DNA of 34,550 nt from Planctomycetota bacterium (lineage in GTDB: Bacteria > Planctomycetota > MHYJ01 > JACPRB01). The notes under the pieces were generated by a model that saw nothing but the letters and a program-made list of their open reading frames with translations, searched no databases and had not been told where the DNA came from. The stretch is taken from assembly GCA_016190155.1 (NCBI GenBank), contig JACPRB010000278.1:1-34550 (forward strand), given 5' to 3'. The position numbers and the translations under genes are program-made. This document shows positions 8,497 through 16,247 of the stretch, in pieces (within the stretch, counting starts at the first letter, position 1; every line of letters begins with the position of its first letter).

Positions 8497-9009
8497 ATGA
8501 AGATCCTCATCGCCGACGACGAAAGCATCATCCGCATGGATCTGCACGAGACGCTCGAGGCCGCCGGCCATCAGGTCGTCGCCGAGGCGTCGGACGGACG
8601 GGAGGCGGTACGCCTGGCGGAGGAGCTCCTTCCCGACGCGGTGCTCTTGGACATCAAGATGCCCAAGATGACCGGCTTGGCCGCCGCCGAGCGCATCACG
8701 AAGAAGAAGATCGCCCCTTGCGTGGTGCTCACCGCCTACCGCGACCGCACGCTCATCGACAAGGCGAAGAAGTCCGGAGCCTACACGTTTCTGACCAAAC
8801 CGTTCAAGGAGCCCGAACTCCTGGCGGCGCTGGCGATCGCGATCCTCGACGACGGCAAGGGGCTGCCCGCCGATTTCTCGCTCACGGGCAGTTCAAACCT
8901 GGGGCTTCGTCTCGTGCGCTCCGTCGTCGAGGAGGATCTGAAGGGGACGTTCGAGCTGGCACCGCGCGAGCCGGCGGGGACGCGGGCGATCTTGCGGGTT
9001 CCATTGTGA
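8497..9009 (+). CDS. Receiver domain fused to the C-terminal end of a histidine kinase
   Basis: A 170-residue protein. Residues 1-115 form a complete response-regulator receiver: DD at 7-8, phosphoacceptor Asp52 in VLLDIKMP, and Lys101 in FLTKPF. It most resembles the receiver of PdtaR-like antiterminators, where an ANTAR domain would follow. Instead residues 116-170 are the last part of a HisKA_2/HWE-type kinase ATPase domain: the G1 box DDGKGLP at 118-124, the G2 box NLGLRLV at 134-140 and the terminal GTRAILRVPL. The N box, the phosphoacceptor helices and most of the ATP site are missing. It therefore looks like an in-frame deletion fusing two neighbouring genes. No Shine-Dalgarno sequence is seen; TAGCAT lies 11 bases before the ATG. 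Confidence 0.8.
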   Translation: MKILIADDESIIRMDLHETLEAAGHQVVAEASDGREAVRLAEELLPDAVLLDIKMPKMTGLAAAERITKKKIAPCVVLTAYRDRTLIDKAKKSGAYTFLTKPFKEPELLAALAIAILDDGKGLPADFSLTGSSNLGLRLVRSVVEEDLKGTFELAPREPAGTRAILRVPL

Positions 9010-9506
9010 TGGAGATCAAGGCCATGGAATACAAGGCCCCATACCGCTTCAGCACCCCTCGCTCAAAGAAAACGGCGGACTTTTTCGTTTACTCCCTCCT
9101 CGGCCTCGTCGTCGGGACGGCCGGCGGCGTGTTTCTGGGGATCATCGTTTGCATCCTCGCCACGCTGACCACGCCCCGCTTCGGCTACCGCGTGCGCCTC
9201 GAAGGTCTTCCCTTTTTCATCCCCTTCGCGTTCTGCGTTCTGCTCGTCCTCCTCTTCGCGCTGCGGGAATGGTGGCGCCGCCACGGGTTGAGCATCCTGG
9301 TCGATGCGCAAGGGGTGATCCTCAACGGGAGGTTGCTGCCTTGGGCGGACATCGAAGGGGTCGCATGGTCGGATCGGCTCGCCGGCATGTACGCTCGGCT
9401 TGAGATGAAGCTCACGAACGGATCCCTGGAGCGAATCCATCTCTTTACCCAGGAGGCCGCTCCGCTCAAGCTCGCCCTCGAGCGCTTCCGCCCTCCACGC
9501 CCTTGA
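9009..9506 (+). CDS. Small membrane protein with PH-like C-terminal domain
   Basis: A 165-residue protein with two membrane helices at about 25-53 and 65-87, followed by a basic REWWRRHG. The C-terminal 70 residues (ILVDAQGVILNGRLLPWADI, then a tryptophan-containing strand) look like the PH-like fold found in many small bacterial membrane proteins. Its function is unknown. The ATG overlaps the previous stop (TGATG), so it is translationally coupled to the receiver fusion. A second in-frame ATG at 9024 is possible. Confidence 0.65.
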   Translation: MEIKAMEYKAPYRFSTPRSKKTADFFVYSLLGLVVGTAGGVFLGIIVCILATLTTPRFGYRVRLEGLPFFIPFAFCVLLVLLFALREWWRRHGLSILVDAQGVILNGRLLPWADIEGVAWSDRLAGMYARLEMKLTNGSLERIHLFTQEAAPLKLALERFRPPRP

Positions 9507-9526
9507 CCCCGGGGTTTGTGGTCCCC

Positions 9527-9556
9527 TTGACCGGGCGGCCCCCCTCGTCTTATATT
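9527..9556 (+). promoter_or_regulatory. Sigma-70-like promoter of glnA
   Basis: TTGACC (9527-9532) and TATATT (9551-9556) are 18 bases apart. The predicted transcription start near 9563 falls just before the leader hairpin. No other promoter-sized space exists between the hairpin and the glnA start. Confidence 0.65.
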
Positions 9557-9570
9557 TAGATCGTCAAGGC

Positions 9571-9625
9571 AACGGCGCCTTGCGGAACTCGAAGACGAGT
9601 CTCGCAACGCGCCGTTTTTCTTTTT
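9571..9625 (+). terminator. Rho-independent terminator in the glnA leader
   Basis: A long stem pairs 9571-9591 with 9596-9616, with two mismatches and a four-base AAGA loop, and runs directly into TTTTTCTTTTT. It ends the upstream membrane-protein message, but it also lies between the only likely glnA promoter and the glnA ATG at 9648. It may therefore act as an attenuator. Confidence 0.8.
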
Positions 9626-9647
9626 AAACCCGTTTTCCGAGAGAACG

Positions 9648-11126
9648 ATGAAAACCAAGACCTCCGCAATCGACACCAAACCGGCGGCCGAGGTGGACGT
9701 CCTCGACAAGGCCCACGAGGTCGTGGAATTCGCGCGCAAACAGAACATCGACCTCATCGACCTCAAGTTCGTCGACCTCCTGGGAACCTGGCAGCATTTC
9801 ACGATCACCAAGGACGAGCTCACCGAGGACCTCTTCATCAAAGGCGCGCCGTTCGACGGCTCCTCCATCCGCGGCTTCCAGACGATCGACGAGAGCGACA
9901 TGCTCGTCGCGCTCGATCCGACGACGGCCGTCCTCGATCCGGCCACGGAGCACCCCACGCTCTCCCTCATCGGCAACATCGTCGACCCGGTCAGCGGCAA
10001 ACCGTACACGCGCGATCCTCGATACGTCGCCCAGAAGGCCGAAGCGTATCTCAAGAAGACCGGCATCGCCGACACGAGCTATTGGGGCCCCGAGATCGAG
10101 TTCTTCGTCTTCGACAGCGTCCGCTTCGACCAGGGACAGAACTACGGCCTCTACACGGTCGACAGCGACGACGGTATCTGGAACAGCGGGCGCGAGAACA
10201 ACGGCAAGCCCAACCTCGGCTTCCGCCCGCGCAACAAGGAAGGCTACTTCCCCTGCGCCCCGACCGATCACCTGCAGGAGCTGCGCAGCGAGTTCGTGAA
10301 GAAGCTCATGCAGATCGGCATCCAAATCGAGATCCATCACGCCGAGGTCGCCACCGCCGGCCAGTGCGAGATCGACATGAAGTACCGCACGCTGACGAAG
10401 ATGGCCGACCAGTGCCTGTGGTACAAGTACGTCGTGCGCAACGTCGCCAAGGCGCGCGGCAAGACCGCGACGTTCATACCCAAGCCCCTCTACGGCGACA
10501 ACGGCAGCGGCATGCATGTGCACAGCTCGCTGTGGAAGAAGAGCGAGCCTCTCTTCTTCGACAAGGCCGGCTACGCGGGCATGAGCGATCTCATGAAGTC
10601 GTACATCGGCGGCCTCCTCAAGCACGCGCCGGCCATCCTCGCCTTCGCCGCGCCGACGACGAACAGCTACCGCCGGCTCGTGCCAGGCTACGAGGCGCCG
10701 GTCAATCTCGCGTACTCCCGGCGCAACCGCTCCGCGGCGTGCCGCATCCCGATGTACTCCAACAGCCCCGTCGCCAAGCGCGTCGAGTTCCGCCCGCCCG
10801 ATCCGCTGTCCAACCCCTACCTCGTCTTCTCGGCGATGCTGATGGCCGGCCTCGACGGCATCCAGAACAAGATCGATCCGGGCGCGCCCCTGGACAAAGA
10901 CATCTACTCGCTCTCGCCCGACGAGACCGCGACGGTCCCGCAAGTGCCGGGGTCGCTGGCGGAATCGATCGCGGCGCTCGAGCGCGATCACGCGTTCCTG
11001 CTCAAGGGCGACGTCTTCACCCCGGACGTGATCGAGAAGTGGATCGAGCTCAAGCGCACGCGCGAGATCGATCCCGTGCGGCTGCGCCCGCACCCCTACG
11101 AGTTCTTCCTCTATTACGACCATTAA
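9648..11126 (+). CDS. glnA: Glutamine synthetase, type I
   Basis: A 492-residue class I glutamine synthetase that forms glutamine from glutamate, ammonia and ATP, as a dodecamer in the cytoplasm. The beta-grasp N-domain covers about 25-110 ([17 protein letters not shown]). Catalytic motifs include [42 protein letters not shown] and RVEFRPPDP. Tyr420 in DIYSLSPDE matches the adenylylation site, so control by an adenylyltransferase is possible. The N-terminus is about 20 residues longer than in E. coli. The leader contains a strong terminator (9571-9625). Nothing in the coding region is unusual. Confidence 0.97.
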   Translation: MKTKTSAIDTKPAAEVDVLDKAHEVVEFARKQNIDLIDLKFVDLLGTWQHFTITKDELTEDLFIKGAPFDGSSIRGFQTIDESDMLVALDPTTAVLDPATEHPTLSLIGNIVDPVSGKPYTRDPRYVAQKAEAYLKKTGIADTSYWGPEIEFFVFDSVRFDQGQNYGLYTVDSDDGIWNSGRENNGKPNLGFRPRNKEGYFPCAPTDHLQELRSEFVKKLMQIGIQIEIHHAEVATAGQCEIDMKYRTLTKMADQCLWYKYVVRNVAKARGKTATFIPKPLYGDNGSGMHVHSSLWKKSEPLFFDKAGYAGMSDLMKSYIGGLLKHAPAILAFAAPTTNSYRRLVPGYEAPVNLAYSRRNRSAACRIPMYSNSPVAKRVEFRPPDPLSNPYLVFSAMLMAGLDGIQNKIDPGAPLDKDIYSLSPDETATVPQVPGSLAESIAALERDHAFLLKGDVFTPDVIEKWIELKRTREIDPVRLRPHPYEFFLYYDH

Positions 11127-11144
11127 GGTACAAGAGCGCGCGGG

Positions 11145-11180
11145 AGAGGGGCCCGGGGGACCGCCTCCGGGCCCTCTTCC
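11145..11180 (+). terminator. Terminator after glnA
   Basis: AGAGGGGCCCGG (11145-11156) pairs with CCGGGCCCTCT (11167-11177) with one bulged G, followed by TTCCTTTCC. The T-tract is weak, so read-through into the glnA remnant is possible. Confidence 0.55.
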
Positions 11181-11198
11181 TTTCCCGAAGGAGGCTCC

Positions 11199-11643
11199 AT
11201 GGCCAAAGACGTGAAGTGGGTCCTCTCCCAACTCAAGGACGTGCGCTTCGTCCAGGTGCGCTTCACCGACATCCTCGGCTCGATCAAGGGATTCACGATC
11301 CCGGCCGACGCGCTTCCGGTCGCCTTCGAGGAGGGCAAGGGCTTCGACGGCTCGTCGATCGAGGGATTCACGCGCATCGACGAGAGCGACATGTGCGCGT
11401 GGCCGGACCCTTCCACGTTCGTCCTGGCGGGCCCCGGCCTGGCGCGCATGTTCGCCGACATCAAGAATCCCGACGGGACACCCTTCGAAGGCGATCGGCG
11501 CGGCCGAGCGCAGCACGCTCCTGCGGCGGGCGCTCGGCGAGCACGTGTTCGAGAACCTGCTCGCTTGCAAACGCATCGAATGGGACGACTTCCGCACGAA
11601 GGTGACGGGGTACGAGATCGAACGGTACTTGCCCATCTTGTGA
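11199..11643 (+). pseudogene. Remnant of a second glutamine synthetase with central deletion
   Basis: A good ribosome site (GAAGGAGG) and ATG begin about 98 codons of a different type I glutamine synthetase, through FDGSSIEGFTRIDESDM to NPDGTPFEGD. At about 11490 the sequence jumps, one frame over, to the last 50 codons of the enzyme, ending in EHVFENLLACKRIEWDDF and IERYLPIL with TGA at 11641-11643. The middle 300 or so residues, holding the active site, are absent. The in-frame product instead continues in the wrong frame to 11663. The junction falls in GGCGATC, which fits both flanking reading frames, as expected for a deletion between short direct repeats. The product cannot make glutamine. 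Confidence 0.88.
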
Positions 11644-11672
11644 GGCGCCGCGGGCTGCCGTAGAATGAAGGC

Positions 11673-12260
11673 ATGAAGGTGCTGTACCTGGACGCGCCGG
11701 AGGAGATCATCCGCGAGCGGCGACGAAAGGGCTTGGACCGTTACGACGAATTGTGGGAGGGGGTTTACCACATGGTGTCCCCGCCCAGCGAACGACATCA
11801 GTACATCGTCGGAGAGCTTTTCGGACTTCTTGGCGTTTATGCGCAGAGCCACAAGCTCGGCACTCTTCGCCTCGGTTTGGGAGTGCGCGCCGGGGAAGAA
11901 AACTACCGCATTCCCGAATGGATCTTCCTGCGCACCGGGCGCGAGACTCTCCTGAAACCGGACAGCGGGACAGTGGACGAAGGTCCGGATGCCGTGCTCG
12001 AAGTGCGTTCGCCGGGCGACGAGACCGACGAAAAAATCCCCTTCTACGAAAAGAGGGCCGTACGCGAGCTCATCATCGTCGATCGAGACACGCGTGCCGT
12101 TGCGGTTTTCTGCCACACCGCCGGTCATTTCCGCCCTGTCTCGCCGAACGCCGCCGGCTGGATCTATTCCGAAGCGCTGCGGGCGTTCTTTCGGACGGAC
12201 GTCGCCGGGCCAAGGCTCCTGCTCCTCCTCGAATTCGATCGGAGCGAGCATTCCGTCTAA
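11673..12260 (+). CDS. Uma2 (DUF820) family endonuclease-like protein
   Basis: A 195-residue protein of the Uma2/DUF820 family, which has a PD-(D/E)XK nuclease fold. The hallmark VLEVRSPGDETDEKIPFYEK is at about 110-130, with the metal and catalytic residues E, D and K. The upstream acidic position, usually PD, is PE here (RIPEW). Family members have no settled biological role. TAGAAT ends 6 bases before the ATG and no Shine-Dalgarno sequence is present, so its message may be leaderless. It starts 29 bases after the glnA remnant. Confidence 0.85.
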   Translation: MKVLYLDAPEEIIRERRRKGLDRYDELWEGVYHMVSPPSERHQYIVGELFGLLGVYAQSHKLGTLRLGLGVRAGEENYRIPEWIFLRTGRETLLKPDSGTVDEGPDAVLEVRSPGDETDEKIPFYEKRAVRELIIVDRDTRAVAVFCHTAGHFRPVSPNAAGWIYSEALRAFFRTDVAGPRLLLLLEFDRSEHSV

Positions 12261-12324
12261 GGGTAATCCCGATTCCCCCGCCGAACCGGCTCCCCAGCGG
12301 GATAATACTCGCAGGAGGTCCCGC

Positions 12325-15252
12325 ATGGATGGATCCGACGAATCGCTGATGAGCGTCTTTCAACGCCAGGGTGATCAGGAGGCGCTCGCAGAGCTCATTC
12401 GGCGCCATTCCGCCTGGGTCTACAAACTCGCCCTCTCCATCCTTCACGATCCCGCCGCCGCCGAAGACGCCACCCAGCAGACCTTCGTTCACCTCATCGA
12501 ATCACGAAGTTCCTATCGCCCCGATGCGTGTTTCAAGCCTTGGGTGGGCCGCATCGCCGTCAACGCCTGCCTCAAGCTCCATCGCTCTCATCAACGCCGC
12601 CGATCGCGCGAACGCGACGCTGCGCCCAGGACCGACCTACAACACGCCTCTGCTGAGACCGAAGCCCTCCAGTCCTTGCTTCGTGATTTGGAGCCCGAGC
12701 TCAGGCTTCCCTTGCTCTTGTGCTATCAAGAGGGCTTCTCCCAGGCCGAGGCCGCCGCCGTCCTTGGCCTCGCTCCTCGAACGCTCTCCGACAGGATTCG
12801 ACGCGGCCTGGATCTGCTCAAGGAGCGCATCCCGCTGGCAGGAATGGCGATCGTCCTGGCCGATATCCCGCACGCCCTCTCCAAAGCGCCGACCCCGCCC
12901 GTTCCGCAAAGCCTGGATCTGCGACTTCGCGCCGCGTTCTCCACCCTGACTCTTCGCGCCGTGCCCAGGATCATCCTGTGGGCCGCCGCGGTCGCCGTTC
13001 TGGGCGCTTCCATCCTCGTCGGCTCGCTGCTGGTGCGGCCACGACGTGCGCGTTCTCCGGAAGACCCGACCGCCTCAGCTTCTTTTGCGCAAGGGCACTC
13101 CGACAAGGGTAGGGCCGGTGTCGCCGCCGAGCCGACCCCTCCAGAGGCGAGAAGTGTAGTCTCGCCGGCAGACGCCTCATCGCAAGCGGAACTGCGAGGA
13201 AAGGTGATCCGCTGGCCCGACGATCGACCGATCGCGGGTGCGAGCGTCACGCTGAAGAGCCCGACCGACGAAACTCGCACGGTTCAAACAGACGCTGCCG
13301 GGGCGTTTCACTTTGCGGGGCTTGGAGACGCAGAGTACGAGTTGACGGCGATATACCAGCTGCTGCGGCACTATCGAGAGAAGATCCTATTATCAGGATC
13401 ACATTCTGAGGAAAGACGCATCGCCCTGTATGCCGGCACGGGCTCCGCGATTCTCACCGTGCTCGATGAAATCAGCCAGCCGGTCGAGGGCGTTTCGCTG
13501 CGCATTTGGGGGCACACACATAGGACTCAGATCCTGTCTCTTCTGACGAATCACCAGGGGCAAGTCCAATTGACGGCTCTGCCTGCGGGAGAGTACGTGG
13601 TGCAAACACGCGACGGCGGCTGTTTTTCTCAAAAGTTGTTTCCGGTCAACGCAGACGAAGAGAACCACGTTCAGATCACCCTGCGAGGAACGGCCTGCAT
13701 CGAAGGGCATATCCGGACGGAGCAGGGCGACCCCATTCCTGGTCTCTATGTGAATTTCTTCTCCCCTGCCCTTAAGGATGGAGCGGAATACGACGTTTCG
13801 GATATCGCAGGCCATTACTCGTTGCCGAACATCCCTGCCGGGCTCTATCGCCTCGTCATCCGGGAAACAGGCCATGAGACCAGCGTAGCGTTGGCACGGG
13901 GGCAGAGATTGTGCGTGGACTTCGCCGTCCCGGCTCTGCCGGCGACGCTTGCCGTAACCGTCCGAGACAAATCGACAGGGCAACCGATTGCCGGCGCGAA
14001 GGTCTCCCTTTCGATCTTGGACAAGGAGTTCCCGACGGACGATCAAGGCCGCGTCCATCTCTCTTTTCCCCAACCCGTGGAAATCCGCATTGTGGCTCGG
14101 GCCACCGGATACCGATTTGCCGACCGCGATCTGCGTCTCGACGTCGGATCGAATGAGCAGGTCCTCGAACTCGCTCCCTTCTCGCGACCCGAAAAACCGA
14201 TCGAACCAAGAGTCCCGTTAAGGGGCCAGATCGTCTATCGCGATGATCGCGCCCCAGTGCGAGATGCCGCGATCTACTGCAGGCGTGCGGGAGACCGCCC
14301 GTCTTCTTCATCCTCGTTCCCGGACGTGATCACGGCACCCGATGGAAAGTTCCGCTGCGAGGCACCGCCCGGCGAGCTGGAAATCGAAGTTGCTTTGCTC
14401 GGCACGGATGTTCGCCATTTCTTCCCTGTGCCTGTGGAAGATGCCCAGCAAGACATCACCCTGGAGTTGGAACGCGACACTTGCACTCTTCAAGGGCACA
14501 TCTATGGATACGACGGTACGGTGGGGGTGTACCTCAAGCCGAAAGACGGCACGGCCACCGACCAGCTGACTTTGAAGGGTCCCGAGAAGCGTTACCGCTT
14601 TGTGGCGCGTGAGGGCCTCTACTGCCTGCAGGTCTATGCCGGGCTCTTGCGATGGTACGAAAGACACGTGCAGTTGCGCGCCGGTGAAACCAAGACGGCG
14701 GACATTTCCATTCCTGTCGGTTCGGCGATCTTGCACGGTTCCATCCGCACCTTTGATGGATCCCCGCTGCCTTTTGGCGCCGTACGTGTGACCTTGACGA
14801 CCACGGACGGCGAAGCCATTGCCACGTTCTCGCGTTACTCCGATCGCTCGGGGCGTTTCGAATTCCACGATCTTCCCGCGCGAACCTACCGTCTCGAATG
14901 GGGACCCGACAACGGGTCCTGGTCGCAGCACGTCGACCTGACGCTGGAGGAAGGAACCGCCACACGACAGGACTTGACGCTGCCGTTCTCCGCCACATTG
15001 GATCTTTCCGTAACCGACGAGAGCGGCACACAGAATCTCCTCCCGTCGAGCACCGTCGAACTCCGGAGTCCACAAACTCACCCCTCGCCCCTCCCGGTGG
15101 ACAAGAGGAACCGTCCCTGGCTGCTCCCCCCGGGATCTTATCATCTGCGCGTCACCGCCGCCGGCTTCCATCCCTACGAGGCGGCGCTGACGATCCCCAC
15201 ACACGGCGCCCTGCGCGAAAACGTCCGCCTGCGCAAGGCGCCGGCGAAATGA
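12325..15252 (+). CDS. Membrane-tethered ECF sigma factor with carboxypeptidase-regulatory-like repeats
   Basis: A 975-residue fusion. Residues 8-175 are an ECF sigma factor: region 2 contains LHDPAAAEDATQQTFVHLIE and region 4 contains GFSQAEAAAVLGLAPRTLSD. A membrane helix covers 215-237 and is followed by RPRRAR. The remaining 700 residues consist of about eight beta-sandwich units of the carboxypeptidase regulatory-like type, each with a pattern like G.pl.gA.V.l followed by D..G.f.f..lp.g.Y.l. Sigma and repeats lie on opposite sides of the membrane if the helix inserts. The first sigma residues follow a GCAGGAGG ribosome site, and GATAAT at 12301 may be its -10. No anti-sigma gene is adjacent, so I infer that the exported part itself senses the signal. 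Confidence 0.87.
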   Translation: MDGSDESLMSVFQRQGDQEALAELIRRHSAWVYKLALSILHDPAAAEDATQQTFVHLIESRSSYRPDACFKPWVGRIAVNACLKLHRSHQRRRSRERDAAPRTDLQHASAETEALQSLLRDLEPELRLPLLLCYQEGFSQAEAAAVLGLAPRTLSDRIRRGLDLLKERIPLAGMAIVLADIPHALSKAPTPPVPQSLDLRLRAAFSTLTLRAVPRIILWAAAVAVLGASILVGSLLVRPRRARSPEDPTASASFAQGHSDKGRAGVAAEPTPPEARSVVSPADASSQAELRGKVIRWPDDRPIAGASVTLKSPTDETRTVQTDAAGAFHFAGLGDAEYELTAIYQLLRHYREKILLSGSHSEERRIALYAGTGSAILTVLDEISQPVEGVSLRIWGHTHRTQILSLLTNHQGQVQLTALPAGEYVVQTRDGGCFSQKLFPVNADEENHVQITLRGTACIEGHIRTEQGDPIPGLYVNFFSPALKDGAEYDVSDIAGHYSLPNIPAGLYRLVIRETGHETSVALARGQRLCVDFAVPALPATLAVTVRDKSTGQPIAGAKVSLSILDKEFPTDDQGRVHLSFPQPVEIRIVARATGYRFADRDLRLDVGSNEQVLELAPFSRPEKPIEPRVPLRGQIVYRDDRAPVRDAAIYCRRAGDRPSSSSSFPDVITAPDGKFRCEAPPGELEIEVALLGTDVRHFFPVPVEDAQQDITLELERDTCTLQGHIYGYDGTVGVYLKPKDGTATDQLTLKGPEKRYRFVAREGLYCLQVYAGLLRWYERHVQLRAGETKTADISIPVGSAILHGSIRTFDGSPLPFGAVRVTLTTTDGEAIATFSRYSDRSGRFEFHDLPARTYRLEWGPDNGSWSQHVDLTLEEGTATRQDLTLPFSATLDLSVTDESGTQNLLPSSTVELRSPQTHPSPLPVDKRNRPWLLPPGSYHLRVTAAGFHPYEAALTIPTHGALRENVRLRKAPAK

Positions 15253-15255
15253 CGA

Positions 15256-16200
15256 TCACCGGCTCCTCAACCACGCCACGAACCGCCGGATCCCCTCCTC
15301 GATCGGCACCCGCGGCGCGTAGCCCAGGTTCGCCCGCGCCTTGGAAACGTCGGCGTACGTCCGCTGCACGTCCCCCGCCTGCGGCGGGAGCCGCCGGATC
15401 TTCGCCTTGATTCCCAGCTCTTTCTCCAACAGCTCGATCATCTCCGACAGCGACACCGTGCGGGACTCGCCCAGGTTGTAGACTTCGAAGCCGCCGTCGC
15501 GCCCGAGCGCCCCCATGATGCCGTCGACGATGTCGTCGATGTACGTGTAGTCGCGCTGCGAGCGGCCGTCGCCGTACACGGGCAGCTCCTGGCCGGCTAC
15601 CATCAGCTCGGCGAACTTGCGGATGGCCATGTCCGGACGCTGCCGGGGCCCGTAGACGCTGAAGAACCGCAGCGCCGTCACGCGCAGCCCGAAGAGCCGA
15701 TGATAGACCGCGCCGTAGTGCTCGCCGATGAGTTTGGTGACCCCGTACGGAGAGGCCGGGCGAATCGAGGCATCGTCCTCGCAAAACGGCACGCGATCCG
15801 TATCGCCGTAGACGCTCGATGAAGAGGCGAAGAGGACCTTCTTCACTCCGCGCTGCCGGCACTCTTCCAGGAGCGTCAGCGTCCCCGCGACGTTCACCGC
15901 TTGATAGAGCTCCGGATTCTCCAACGACGGCCGGACGCCCGCACGCGCCGCCAAGTGGATGAGCGCTTCCGGCCGCGCCGACTCGAACGCGCGCGCCATG
16001 GCTTCACGGTCGCGGATATCCGCCTCCACGACGCCGAACATGCCGGCCGCCTGCGTTGTACGCACGTTAAGCCTCTTGGCCGCCGGATCGTAGTAATCGT
16101 CGAAGTCATCGACGATCGTCACCTCGTGCTTCTGCCGCAGCAACCGTTCGAGGAGATGCGACCCGATGAAGCCGGCCCCGCCTGTCAGAAGAATACGCAC
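15256..16200 (-). CDS. NAD-dependent sugar nucleotide epimerase (UDP-glucuronate 4-epimerase-like)
   Basis: A 314-residue extended short-chain dehydrogenase. The NAD site TGGAGFIGSH is at 6-15, and the catalytic pair is Tyr152 and Lys156 in SPYGVTK, with the serine triad member in FASSSSVYG. The DDFDDYYDP segment and the RFFSVYGPRQRPDMAI block are typical of UDP-glucuronate 4-epimerases; UDP-glucose epimerase or a related dehydratase cannot be excluded. The start is GTG at 16200, with no Shine-Dalgarno sequence, but TAGAAT lies 9 bases upstream. The stop is 3 bases from that of the convergent sigma fusion. The glycosyltransferase gene upstream on the same strand may use its product. Confidence 0.88.
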   Translation of the reverse strand: MRILLTGGAGFIGSHLLERLLRQKHEVTIVDDFDDYYDPAAKRLNVRTTQAAGMFGVVEADIRDREAMARAFESARPEALIHLAARAGVRPSLENPELYQAVNVAGTLTLLEECRQRGVKKVLFASSSSVYGDTDRVPFCEDDASIRPASPYGVTKLIGEHYGAVYHRLFGLRVTALRFFSVYGPRQRPDMAIRKFAELMVAGQELPVYGDGRSQRDYTYIDDIVDGIMGALGRDGGFEVYNLGESRTVSLSEMIELLEKELGIKAKIRRLPPQAGDVQRTYADVSKARANLGYAPRVPIEEGIRRFVAWLRSR

Positions 16201-16247
16201 AGGAGCGTCATTCTATAAGGCGCGGCCTCGATCGGGGAAGATTCTGA

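Noticed and set aside
8838-8850. HIP1-like GCGATCGC octamer.
   Set aside because: Several other copies in the window can be explained by Ile-Ala codons, so no special iterated palindrome is supported.
9624-12326. A 900-codon open frame on the minus strand across glnA.
   Set aside because: It is a shadow of high-GC coding DNA. The plus strand holds a clear glutamine synthetase and an Uma2 gene over the same bases.
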